DNA of 64,000 nt, from the NCBI RefSeq assembly GCF_000382045.1, contig NZ_KB907450.1, positions 572,204 to 636,203 of the forward strand. Reading direction: 5' to 3'. The position numbers and the translations under genes were made by a program. Within the stretch, counting starts at the first letter, position 1. Each line of letters begins with the position of its first letter. Shown here one piece after another: positions 47,747 through 55,120 of this stretch. The notes beneath the pieces are model-generated. The model saw only the letters and a program-made list of their open reading frames with translations, was not told where the DNA came from and ran no database searches. Origin of the DNA: Variovorax atrisoli 110B. Lineage in GTDB: Bacteria > Pseudomonadota > Gammaproteobacteria > Burkholderiales > Burkholderiaceae_C.

Positions 47747-47772
47747 GTAACCAGCCAGCCCGATGGAACGAA
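47747..47772 (+). promoter_or_regulatory. Candidate ECF sigma (sigma-F-type) autopromoter
   Basis: GTAACC (47747-47752), 16 bases, then CGAA (47769-47772) agrees with the -35/-10 pattern I recall for sigma-F/NrsF-type ECF systems in Caulobacter. Transcription would start near 47780, downstream of the first possible ATG (47763) and 25 bases before GTG 47805. It suggests autoregulation. Confidence 0.45.
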
Positions 47773-48353
47773 ACACTGTAGGCAGCAGGAAGAATCCCGG
47801 CGACGTGGAAGCGGCGCTGCGCGGCCTGTTCCTCCGCGGCCTCGACGGCGACGCGAAGGCCTACCGCGACTTCCTGCAGCAGCTCGCCGCGCACCTGCGC
47901 GCCTTTCTGGGCAAGCGCCTTTTCGGCTGGCCCGATGAAGTGGAAGACCTCGTCCAGGAATGCCTGCTCGCCATGCACAACCAGCGCCACACCTACCAGA
48001 GCGACCAGCCGCTGACGGCCTGGGTGCATGCCATCGCGCGCTACAAGATGATCGACCTGCTGCGCGCCAAGTCGGCCCGTGAAGACCTGCATGAACCGCT
48101 GGACGACGAGCTCGCCGTTTTCGCCGAATCCGCCGAGGAGGCCAGCGACGCGAAGCGCGACCTGGGCGGCCTGCTCGAGACGCTGCCCGAGCGGCAGCGC
48201 CTGCCCATCGTGCACGTCAAGATCGAGGGCCGCTCGGTGGCCGAGACCGCGAGCCTGACCGGCATGTCGGAGTCGGCCGTCAAGGTCGGCATCCACCGCG
48301 GGCTGAAGGCGCTGGCCGCCCGCTTCGGCAATGGCTGGGGAGCCGCGGCATGA
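47763..48353 (+). CDS. ECF-type RNA polymerase sigma factor
   Basis: 196 residues. Region 2: YRDFLQQLAAHLRAFL, then WPDEVEDLVQECLLAMH with the DxVQE promoter-melting motif, AWVHAIARYKMIDLLRAK. Region 4: LETLPERQRLPIVHVKIEG and SVAETASLTGMSESAVKVGI. It belongs to the class genetically linked to NrsF/DUF1109 anti-sigmas. The start is uncertain: ATG 47763 has no ribosome-binding site and overlaps a promoter-like motif; GTG 47805, 14 codons later, has AGGAAGA upstream and begins EAALRGLFLRGLDGDA, a common beginning in this class. The stop overlaps the anti-sigma ATG (ATGA). Confidence 0.93.
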   Translation: MERNTVGSRKNPGDVEAALRGLFLRGLDGDAKAYRDFLQQLAAHLRAFLGKRLFGWPDEVEDLVQECLLAMHNQRHTYQSDQPLTAWVHAIARYKMIDLLRAKSAREDLHEPLDDELAVFAESAEEASDAKRDLGGLLETLPERQRLPIVHVKIEGRSVAETASLTGMSESAVKVGIHRGLKALAARFGNGWGAAA

Positions 48354-48997
48354 AGACCGACGACCTGGTCTCGATGCTGGCCACCGGCGACGTGGCCGTG
48401 CCGCTTCGCCGGCGTCGCGCCAGCTCGCGCATGTGGCTGGCGTTGCTGGTGGGGCTGCCGTTCTCGCTCGCGATCCTGTTCACCGGTTACGGCGTGCGGC
48501 ACGACATCGTGCAGGCCATGTTCTGGCCGATGTTCTGGGTCAAGGTGCTGTTTCCGCTGTGCATCGCCGCGGCCGGCTTCGTGGCGGCGGAACGGCTGGG
48601 GCGGCCGGGCGTGAAGCCCCGGAATGTGTGGATGGGCGCCGTGCTGCCGGTGCTCGGGGTCTGGATGCTGGCGGCGATCGCCTGGTTCACGATGCCGGGC
48701 GAGGCGCGCATGCCCGCGCTGATGGGGCAGTCGTGGCGCATCTGCGCGGTGAGCATCGGGCTGATGGCGCTCCCGGTGTTCGCGGCTGCGCTCGTCGCGC
48801 TCAGGGGCATGGCGCCCACGCGGCCCGCACTGGCCGGCGCGGCGGCCGGTGCGCTGGCCGGCGGCGTGGGAGCCTCGGTCTATGCGCTGCACTGCATGGA
48901 GTTGACCGCTCCCTTCCTCGCCGTCTGGTACGTGAGCGGGATCGCGGTGCCGGTGCTGGTCGGGGCGCTGCTCGGGCCTCGGTTGCTGCGCTGGTAG
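48350..48997 (+). CDS. NrsF-type anti-sigma factor (DUF1109)
   Basis: Inner-membrane protein of 215 residues with six hydrophobic helices (for example MWLALLVGLPFSLAILFTGY and VLFPLCIAAAGFVAAE). A short N-terminal cytoplasmic tail MKTDDLVSMLATGDVAV starts the DUF1109 family. The Cys in SVYALHCMELTAPFLAVWYV is the membrane-embedded type that responds to heavy metals or oxidative stress in Caulobacter NrsF, and a second Cys lies near WRICAVSIG. Translationally coupled to the sigma gene. It presumably holds the sigma factor at the membrane until signal. Confidence 0.92.
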   Translation: MKTDDLVSMLATGDVAVPLRRRRASSRMWLALLVGLPFSLAILFTGYGVRHDIVQAMFWPMFWVKVLFPLCIAAAGFVAAERLGRPGVKPRNVWMGAVLPVLGVWMLAAIAWFTMPGEARMPALMGQSWRICAVSIGLMALPVFAAALVALRGMAPTRPALAGAAAGALAGGVGASVYALHCMELTAPFLAVWYVSGIAVPVLVGALLGPRLLRW

Positions 48998-49022
48998 GTA
49001 GGCAGGCGAGGCCCCTGGAGCT

Positions 49023-50543
49023 TCAGCGCTTCTTGCCGCCGAAGATCCCGCCGAGCACGCCGCGCAGGATCTCCTTGCCCACCGAGGTGCCCATGGTCCG
49101 CACTGCCGACTTGGCCATGGTCTGCACCAGGCCATCGTGCTTGGCGCCGCGCGGACCGGTGGTGCCGAAGAGCATGTCGTTGAGCATGCTGCCCATGCCG
49201 GAGCCCGACGATTCCTCCGTGCCCTTGGCGGAGCCCGGTGCAGCGGGGGCAGGTGCGCCGGGCGCGCTTTCGGCGCGGCCCTTGAGCTTCTCGTAGGCCG
49301 ATTCGCGGTCGACCGACTTCTCGTAGACGCCGGCGACCAGCGAGCCGGCGATCAGCGCCTTGCGCTGCTCTGGCGTGATCGGGCCGAGCTGGCTGGCCGG
49401 CGGCAGCACGAACACGCGCTCGGTCACGCTCGGGCGGCCCTTCTCGTCGAGCAGGCTCACCAGCGCCTCGCCGACCGCGAGTTCGGTGATGGCGGTCTCG
49501 ATGTCCAGCCCGGGCTTCTGGCGCATGGTGCTGGCGGCCGCCTTCACGGCCTTCTGGTCGCGCGGGGTGAAGGCCCGAAGCGCGTGCTGCACGCGGTTGC
49601 CGAGCTGGGCCAGCACCGTGTCGGGAATGTCCAGCGGGTTCTGGGTGACGAAGTACACGCCGACGCCCTTGGAGCGCACCAGCCGCACGACCAGCTCGAT
49701 GCGCTCCACCAGCGCCTTGGGCGCCTCGTTGAACAGCAGGTGGGCCTCGTCGAAGAAGAAGGCCAGCTTGGGCTGCTCGGGGTCGCCGACTTCGGGCAGC
49801 TGCTCGAAGAGCTCAGACAGCATCCACAGCAGGAAGGTGGCGTACAGGCGCGGCGAGTTCATGAGCTTGTCGGCCGCGAGCACGTTCACCACGCCCTTGC
49901 CGCCCACGGTCTGCATGAAGTCGGCGATGTTGAGCATGGGCTCGCCGAAGAACTTGTCGCCGCCCTGGGTCTCGATCTGCAGCAGTCCGCGCTGGATCGC
50001 GCCCACGCTGGCGGCGCTGATGTTCCCGTACTGCGTGGTGAACTGGCTGGAGTTCTCGCCCACGTACTGCAGCATCGCGCGCAGGTCCTTCAGGTCGAGC
50101 AGCAGCAGGCCGTTGTCGTCGGCGATCTTGAACACGAGGTTCAGCACACCCGCCTGGGTTTCGTTCACGTCGAGCATGCGGCCCAGCAGCAGGGGGCCCA
50201 TGTCGGAGATGGTTGCGCGCACCGGATGGCCCTGTTCGCCGAAGACGTCCCACAGCGTGACGGGGCAGGCCGCGAGCTCGGGCAGATCGATGCCGCGTTC
50301 CTTCAGGGTGGCGGCCAGCTTGTCGCCGATATTGCCCTTCTGGCTGATGCCGGTCAGGTCGCCCTTGACGTCGGCCATGAACACCGGCACGCCGATGGAG
50401 GAGAGCTTCTGCGCGATGGTCTGCAGCGTGACGGTCTTGCCGGTGCCGGTGGCGCCGGTGATGAGGCCGTGGCGGTTGGCCAGGCCGGGCAGGAGGTTGC
50501 ACTCGATCGTGTCGTGCCGTGCGATCAGAAGGGGGTCGGCCAT
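49023..50543 (-). CDS. HerA-like ATPase, DUF853 family
   Basis: 506 residues. RecA-type ATPase with Walker [18 protein letters not shown] (about 28-44), Walker [13 protein letters not shown], and an arginine region [18 protein letters not shown]. The family phrases [16 protein letters not shown] and [20 protein letters not shown] are intact. The C-terminal 90 residues are low-complexity ([16 protein letters not shown]) ending in a Gly/Lys tail. Related to archaeal HerA helicase but function in bacteria is unknown; it has been linked to DNA or type IV-like transport by similarity only. The start at 50543 follows the usual [11 protein letters not shown]. Ends convergently with the anti-sigma gene, 25 bp away. 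Confidence 0.9.
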   Translation of the reverse strand: MADPLLIARHDTIECNLLPGLANRHGLITGATGTGKTVTLQTIAQKLSSIGVPVFMADVKGDLTGISQKGNIGDKLAATLKERGIDLPELAACPVTLWDVFGEQGHPVRATISDMGPLLLGRMLDVNETQAGVLNLVFKIADDNGLLLLDLKDLRAMLQYVGENSSQFTTQYGNISAASVGAIQRGLLQIETQGGDKFFGEPMLNIADFMQTVGGKGVVNVLAADKLMNSPRLYATFLLWMLSELFEQLPEVGDPEQPKLAFFFDEAHLLFNEAPKALVERIELVVRLVRSKGVGVYFVTQNPLDIPDTVLAQLGNRVQHALRAFTPRDQKAVKAAASTMRQKPGLDIETAITELAVGEALVSLLDEKGRPSVTERVFVLPPASQLGPITPEQRKALIAGSLVAGVYEKSVDRESAYEKLKGRAESAPGAPAPAAPGSAKGTEESSGSGMGSMLNDMLFGTTGPRGAKHDGLVQTMAKSAVRTMGTSVGKEILRGVLGGIFGGKKR

Positions 50544-50732
50544 GGGGCGCTCCGGGTCGTATCGAAGCGGGTAGTCTAGGGTGAATCTGCGCTCGTTCTT
50601 CCCTCCGGCACGGCCTGCTCCGGGTGCCGATTCGCCCCGCAGTCCGCACATGCTGTGCAACAAGGTGAAATAAGCAGAAAGAGTACGTACTGCGCCGCGG
50701 CAGGCTCCGCGTCCGGCCCTGGACGGCACTCC

Positions 50733-50738
50733 TATAAT
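50733..50738 (+). promoter_or_regulatory. TATAAT -10 element before the acyl-carrier operon
   Basis: Perfect TATAAT hexamer. No recognisable -35 at 16-18 bases, so an activator may be required. The start codon TTG 50784 lies about 45 bases downstream with a very strong ribosome-binding site (TAGGAGG), and the operon has no other promoter in view. Confidence 0.55.
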
Positions 50739-50783
50739 CCACGGCCCGCACGGTGGTTCAGGAATAAGTTTTAGGAGGTTTTT

Positions 50784-51095
50784 TTGTCATCGACTGCCCA
50801 GCCCCCCATTCCCGCCAACGGCGATGCCTCCGAACAGTCGCCGATCGAAAAAGAGCTGGCCGTGCTGCTCGTGAACGCGCTCAACCTCGAAATGGCTCCC
50901 GAGGACATCGTGCCGACCGAACCGCTGTACGGCGAAGGTCTCGGTCTCGACTCGATCGACATCCTTGAAGTCGCGCTCGAAGTCTCGCGCCGCTACGGCT
51001 TCCAGCTGCGTTCCGACGACGAACGCAACCAGCAGATCTTCCAGTCGCTGCGCACGCTCGCGGCTCACGTGGCCGAACACCGCGTCGCCACCTGA
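50784..51095 (+). CDS. Acyl carrier protein
   Basis: 103 residues. The phosphopantetheine-binding motif is [13 protein letters not shown] with Ser57 as attachment site, preceded by [12 protein letters not shown]. Residues 1-20 form an extra hydrophilic N-terminal tail. TTG 50784 is the start, because TAGGAGG lies seven bases upstream. It opens the ten-gene operon and resembles ACPs of aryl-polyene clusters rather than AcpP of fatty-acid synthesis. The COG4648 gene begins four bases after its stop. Confidence 0.9.
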   Translation: MSSTAQPPIPANGDASEQSPIEKELAVLLVNALNLEMAPEDIVPTEPLYGEGLGLDSIDILEVALEVSRRYGFQLRSDDERNQQIFQSLRTLAAHVAEHRVAT

Positions 51096-51099
51096 TCCC

Positions 51100-51744
51100 A
51101 TGTCCCGATGGCGAATAGCGCTCCTGCTGGTGGCCGGGGTCGCATATGCCGGCCTCTCCCACTGGATGACGCTGTTCCACGCGACTCAGCCGTGGGCAGT
51201 GGTGGTGCTGCTCGGCCCGCTCTGGCTCGCCGCGATAGGCCTGGCCGGCAGCTGGTTCGGCCGCTGGGGCGTCGCCATCGCGGTGGCGGTCGGCATCGCA
51301 GGCTTCGCGCTCGTCTTCCTGGGTGAGGCGGGCGACCCCAACCGGCTGTACGTGATGCAGCACGTGGCCATCAACGGCGCGCTGTGCGGCTGGTTCGGCT
51401 CCACGCTGCGCGGCAAGGGCCTGCCCCTGATCACGCAGTTCGCACAGCGCGTGCATCCGCTGCGCGGCCACATGCTGGCCTACACCACGCAGCTCACCCG
51501 CATCTGGACCGGCTTCTTCGCGGTGATGGTGACGGCCTCTATCGTCATCTACCTGACGCGGCCGTTCTCCGACTGGTCGCTGTTCGCCAACGTGCTGTCG
51601 CCCGTGATGGTGACGCTCCTCTTCGTGGGCGAACACCTGGTGCGCTACCGGCTGCATCCCGAATTCGAACGCACGCGCCTCGTGGACGCGGTGCGCGCGT
51701 TCTATGGCACGTCGTCGGTTGACACCAGCCCCGGCGGCCAATGA
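51100..51744 (+). CDS. COG4648-type membrane protein
   Basis: 214 residues, about six hydrophobic helices (RIALLLVAGVAYAGLSHWMT, VVVLLGPLWLAAIGLAGSW, GVAIAVAVGIAGFALVF and two near the C-terminus). Charged loops hold TQFAQRVHPLRGHMLAYTTQ and the C-terminal domain EHLVRYRLHPEFERTRLVDA. Proteins of this type accompany aryl-polyene and related lipid clusters; molecular role unknown. ATG 51100 follows the ACP gene by four bases. Confidence 0.83.
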   Translation: MSRWRIALLLVAGVAYAGLSHWMTLFHATQPWAVVVLLGPLWLAAIGLAGSWFGRWGVAIAVAVGIAGFALVFLGEAGDPNRLYVMQHVAINGALCGWFGSTLRGKGLPLITQFAQRVHPLRGHMLAYTTQLTRIWTGFFAVMVTASIVIYLTRPFSDWSLFANVLSPVMVTLLFVGEHLVRYRLHPEFERTRLVDAVRAFYGTSSVDTSPGGQ

Positions 51745-51760
51745 CACAGGCCCCGCCCGC

Positions 51761-53476
51761 GTGACGACAGACGACACCCGCTTCCTGCCACTGCTCGCGA
51801 ACCGCGACCTCGACGCCCCTCTCGCATGGCGCGCGGGCGTTCCAGTGAGCGCTCGCCAGTTCCTGGCCGACGTGGCCCGCTTCGCTCCCACGCTTCCGCC
51901 CGAGGGCGACGCCGTCAATCTCTGCGGCGACCGCTATGCCTTCGCGGTGAGCCTCGGTGCCGCGCTGGTGCGCGGCCGCGCGAGCATGCTGCCGCCCGAT
52001 GCGCGGCCCGACACCATCGCGCGGCTGCTCGAATCCCGTGGTTCGCCGCTTTTCGCGCACACCGACGCCTCGCACATCCAGACGCCGGGCATCGAGCGGC
52101 TGCTGCTCGAAGGACTGGCCGGTCCCGCGGGAGATGCCCCCGTGGACGTGCCGCGCATCGACGCAGGCATGCACGCCGCCAGCCTGCTGACCTCGGGCTC
52201 CACCGGCGTCCCCCAGCCGCACGCGAAGACCTGGCGCACGCTGGTGGGCGACGTGGCCGTGGCGGTCAAGCGCCTGTGCCGGGTGCTGGAACGCCCGAGC
52301 CTGGAGGGACTGACGCTGGTCGCCACCGTGCCTGTGCAGCACAGCTACGGGCTGGAGTCTTCGGTGCTGCTGGCGATGCTGGGCGGCGCGATCTTCGAGA
52401 GCGGCCGGCCTTTCTTCCCGGCCGACGTCGCGAAGACGCTGGCCTCGGTGCCGCGTCCGCGCGCGCTGGTGACCACGCCTTTCCACCTCAAGACGCTGCT
52501 GCTCTCGGGCATCGAGCTGCCGCCGGTCGACCTGATCCTGTCGGCCACCGCGCCGCTGTCGCCGCAGCTCGCGCTGCAGGCCGAGCAGGCGATGGGCGGT
52601 GTGCTGCTCGAGATCTACGGCAGCACCGAGTCGGGCCAGGTCGCCACGCGCCGCACCACCGACAACGAGATCTGGGAGACCTTCGGCGAGATCCGCGTGC
52701 ACGCCGAGCCCTCGGCCGACGGCGGCCCCGAGCGCTTCGTCTTCAGCGGCGACTTCATGCCCGAGCCCACGCCCATGGCCGACGTGCTCGAGCTGCTGGA
52801 CGACCGCCGCTTCCGCCTTTTCGGCCGTGCCAACGACCTGATCCATGTGGCCGGCCGGCGCAGCTCGCTGGCGCACCTGAACTTCCACCTCAACAGCATT
52901 CCGGGCGTGGACGACGGCGCCTTCTGGCTGCCCGACGAGGTGGCCGACGGCGTGGTGCGGCCGGTGGCCTTCGTGGTCGCGCCCACGCTGTCGGCGGGGC
53001 AGATCATCGCCGCGCTGCGCCAGCGGCTGGAGCCGGTCTTCGTGCCGCGCCGCGTGGTGCAGGTGAAGTCCTTCCCGCGCGAAGGCACGGGCAAGCTCAC
53101 CGTGCGGGCGCTGCGCGAATTCGCGCTGGCGCAGCTGGCCGAGGACGACACGCCGGTCCAGATGGCGCATGCGGTGCCAGACGACCACCCCGTGTTCGCC
53201 GGGCACTTTCCGGGCCAGCCGCTGCTGCCGGGCGCGCTCGTGCTGGCCGAGGTGATGGAGGCCATCCGCCGCGTGCCGGCGCTGGTCGCGCGGCTGGGCG
53301 AGCATCCGACGCTGGCGGCCGCCAAGTTCCTCGCGCCCGTGCGCCCCGGCGCCGTGCTGTCGATCGAGCTGAATCCCGAGACCGGAGCCTCGCGCGGCGT
53401 GCGATTCGACGTTCGCTGCGACGGCGTGGTGGCTGTCACCGGCCGCTGGACCGGCGTGCCAGAGTCCGGCCGATGA
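51761..53476 (+). CDS. Acyl-ACP/CoA ligase fused to FabZ-like dehydratase
   Basis: 571 residues. N-terminal ANL adenylation domain (about 1-450): the P-loop SLLTSGSTGVPQPHAKTW (usual final Lys replaced by Gln), YGSTESGQVATRRT, motifs FSGDFM and LFGRANDLIHVAGRRSS, and the catalytic Lys in EGTGKLTVRAL. C-terminal hotdog domain (about 455-571) with HPVFAGHFPGQPLLPGALVL, the active-site His/Gly-Phe-Pro pattern of FabA/FabZ. It would activate an acyl or aryl starter and dehydrate 3-hydroxyacyl-ACP. GTG 51761 follows the previous stop by 16 bp. This fusion type is characteristic of aryl-polyene loci. Confidence 0.9.
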   Translation: MTTDDTRFLPLLANRDLDAPLAWRAGVPVSARQFLADVARFAPTLPPEGDAVNLCGDRYAFAVSLGAALVRGRASMLPPDARPDTIARLLESRGSPLFAHTDASHIQTPGIERLLLEGLAGPAGDAPVDVPRIDAGMHAASLLTSGSTGVPQPHAKTWRTLVGDVAVAVKRLCRVLERPSLEGLTLVATVPVQHSYGLESSVLLAMLGGAIFESGRPFFPADVAKTLASVPRPRALVTTPFHLKTLLLSGIELPPVDLILSATAPLSPQLALQAEQAMGGVLLEIYGSTESGQVATRRTTDNEIWETFGEIRVHAEPSADGGPERFVFSGDFMPEPTPMADVLELLDDRRFRLFGRANDLIHVAGRRSSLAHLNFHLNSIPGVDDGAFWLPDEVADGVVRPVAFVVAPTLSAGQIIAALRQRLEPVFVPRRVVQVKSFPREGTGKLTVRALREFALAQLAEDDTPVQMAHAVPDDHPVFAGHFPGQPLLPGALVLAEVMEAIRRVPALVARLGEHPTLAAAKFLAPVRPGAVLSIELNPETGASRGVRFDVRCDGVVAVTGRWTGVPESGR

Positions 53477-54504
53477 AACACACCGACGTCGAGACGCGCG
53501 CCGTCGACGAGGCGGCACGCAACGGCCATGCGGAGGCCAGGGCCGAGCGTGGGGAACGCGGCGAGAGCGGCGACTGGGCGCGCGCGCCCGAGCGCAGCAA
53601 CATGCTCGCGCTGCGCTTCATCGTGATGATGGGGCTGGTGTTCGGGCGGCACGTCACGCGGCTGCTGCTGCCGCCCATCGCCCTGTACTTCCTGCTCTTC
53701 GCGCCTGCGCCGCGCCGGCACATCAAGCGCTATCTGTTCCGTGCCATCGGGCCCAAGGCCGGGTGGCTCGACGGCTTCCGCCTGCTGCACGCTTTCGCGT
53801 CGACGGTGCTCGACCGCGTCTACTTCCTGCGCGGCCGCATGGATCTCTTCGACGTGAAGATCTCCGGCAACGAGCCGCTCGACGTCGAGCTGGCCAACGG
53901 CCGCGGCGCCTTCCTGCTCGGCGCCCATGTCGGCAGCTTCGAGGCGCTGGGCGCCTGCAAGCAGCAGACGCACCAGCGCCATTTGCGCCTGGCGATGCTG
54001 ATGTATCCCGACAATGCGCGGCGCATCACCGGCATCCTCAACGCCATCGCGGTGCCCGAGCTGCGCCCGCACGTCATCGCCCTGGGCCGCCCGCACTCGA
54101 TGCTGGAGCTTCGCGACTGGCTCGACGGTGGCGGCATGGGCGGCATGCTGGCCGACCGCACGCTGCCCGGCGGCGAGGACCAGCCCGCGCACCAGCGCGG
54201 CAACAACATCGTGCTGCCGTTCCTCGGGCAGCCCGCCGTCTTCAACGACGGTCCCTTCCGCCTTGCAGCACTGCTGCGCCGCAAGGTGTTCTTCATGGCG
54301 GGTCTCTACGGCGGAGGCGCGCGCTACGACGTCCGGTTCGATCCGCTGGCCGACTTCGGCGAGCGGTCGTCCAGCCCCGCGGAGCGCGAGCAGCGCATCC
54401 GCGCGGCTGTCGAGGCCTACGTCGCGCGCCTGGAGGCGATGTGCCGTGCGTACCCCTACAACTGGTTCAATTTCCATGATTTCTGGCTCGAAGATGCGGC
54501 TTGA
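53473..54504 (+). CDS. LpxL-like lysophospholipid acyltransferase
   Basis: 343 residues. A hydrophilic 42-residue N-terminal extension (RNGHAEARAERGERGESGD) is followed by a hydrophobic helix LPPIALYFLLFAPAPRRHI and the HtrB/MsbB acyltransferase fold: GAFLLGAHVGSFEALGA with the motif His near the C-end of a strand (HVGSFE corresponding to H-x4-D/E) and MLADRTLPGGED. It uses acyl-ACP or a related donor to acylate a lipid or polymer at the inner membrane. ATG 53473 overlaps the previous stop (ATGA). In this operon it could attach the polyene/acyl product to a lipid carrier. Confidence 0.88.
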   Translation: MKHTDVETRAVDEAARNGHAEARAERGERGESGDWARAPERSNMLALRFIVMMGLVFGRHVTRLLLPPIALYFLLFAPAPRRHIKRYLFRAIGPKAGWLDGFRLLHAFASTVLDRVYFLRGRMDLFDVKISGNEPLDVELANGRGAFLLGAHVGSFEALGACKQQTHQRHLRLAMLMYPDNARRITGILNAIAVPELRPHVIALGRPHSMLELRDWLDGGGMGGMLADRTLPGGEDQPAHQRGNNIVLPFLGQPAVFNDGPFRLAALLRRKVFFMAGLYGGGARYDVRFDPLADFGERSSSPAEREQRIRAAVEAYVARLEAMCRAYPYNWFNFHDFWLEDAA

Positions 54505-55120
54505 CCGGCTTTGCAGGGCAATGGTGCTCGCGCTGGCCTTCTGCGCCGTGCCTGCATGGGCGGCATTCGACCTGCCCGAGCTGATGACGCTGCTGGCCCG
54601 GCAGAAAAGCGGCGAGGCCCGCTTCACGGAACAGCGCTTCGTGCACGGCCTCGAAGGCCCGCTCGATGCCAGCGGCACGCTGAGCTTCGACGCGCCCGAC
54701 AAGCTGGTGCGCCGTACCTTGTCGCCGCGCGTCGAGACCATGGCGGTCGAAGGCAACACGCTCACGCTCTCGCGCGGCGGGCGCAACCGGACGCTGGCGC
54801 TCGACAGCATGCCCGAGCTGCTCGGCCTGGTCGAAGCCATGCGCGGCACGCTGACGGGCGACGGCGCCACGCTGCAGCGCTACTTCCGCAGCACCGTGTC
54901 CGGCTCGGCCGCCAAGTGGACGCTCGACCTCACGCCGCTGGACAGCCGCCTCGCCGCGCAGGTGCGCAGCATGCGCATCAGCGGCCGTGCGAGCGACGTG
55001 CTGGGCCTTGAAATGGAATTCGTCGGCGGCGACCGCTCGGTCATGAACATCACGCCGGGCGCCGCCGCCCCAGGGCCCGCATCCGCGCCAGCCGGCGCGC
55101 CCGGACGCACCGCGCCGTGA
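54494..55120 (+). CDS. LolA-like outer-membrane lipoprotein carrier
   Basis: 208 residues. Signal peptide about 1-23 (RLCRAMVLALAFCAVPAWA). The mature part shows the LolA-type beta-barrel sequence: FTEQRFVHGLEGPLDASGTL, APDKLVRRTLSPRVETM, LTLSRGGRNRTLALDS, followed by an Ala/Pro-rich tail. Residues needed for lipid shielding by LolA itself cannot be matched exactly. Within aryl-polyene-type loci it would carry a lipid product to the outer membrane. Start ATG 54494 overlaps the acyltransferase end by 11 bases; a second ATG is not needed. Confidence 0.88.
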   Translation: MRLDRLCRAMVLALAFCAVPAWAAFDLPELMTLLARQKSGEARFTEQRFVHGLEGPLDASGTLSFDAPDKLVRRTLSPRVETMAVEGNTLTLSRGGRNRTLALDSMPELLGLVEAMRGTLTGDGATLQRYFRSTVSGSAAKWTLDLTPLDSRLAAQVRSMRISGRASDVLGLEMEFVGGDRSVMNITPGAAAPGPASAPAGAPGRTAP

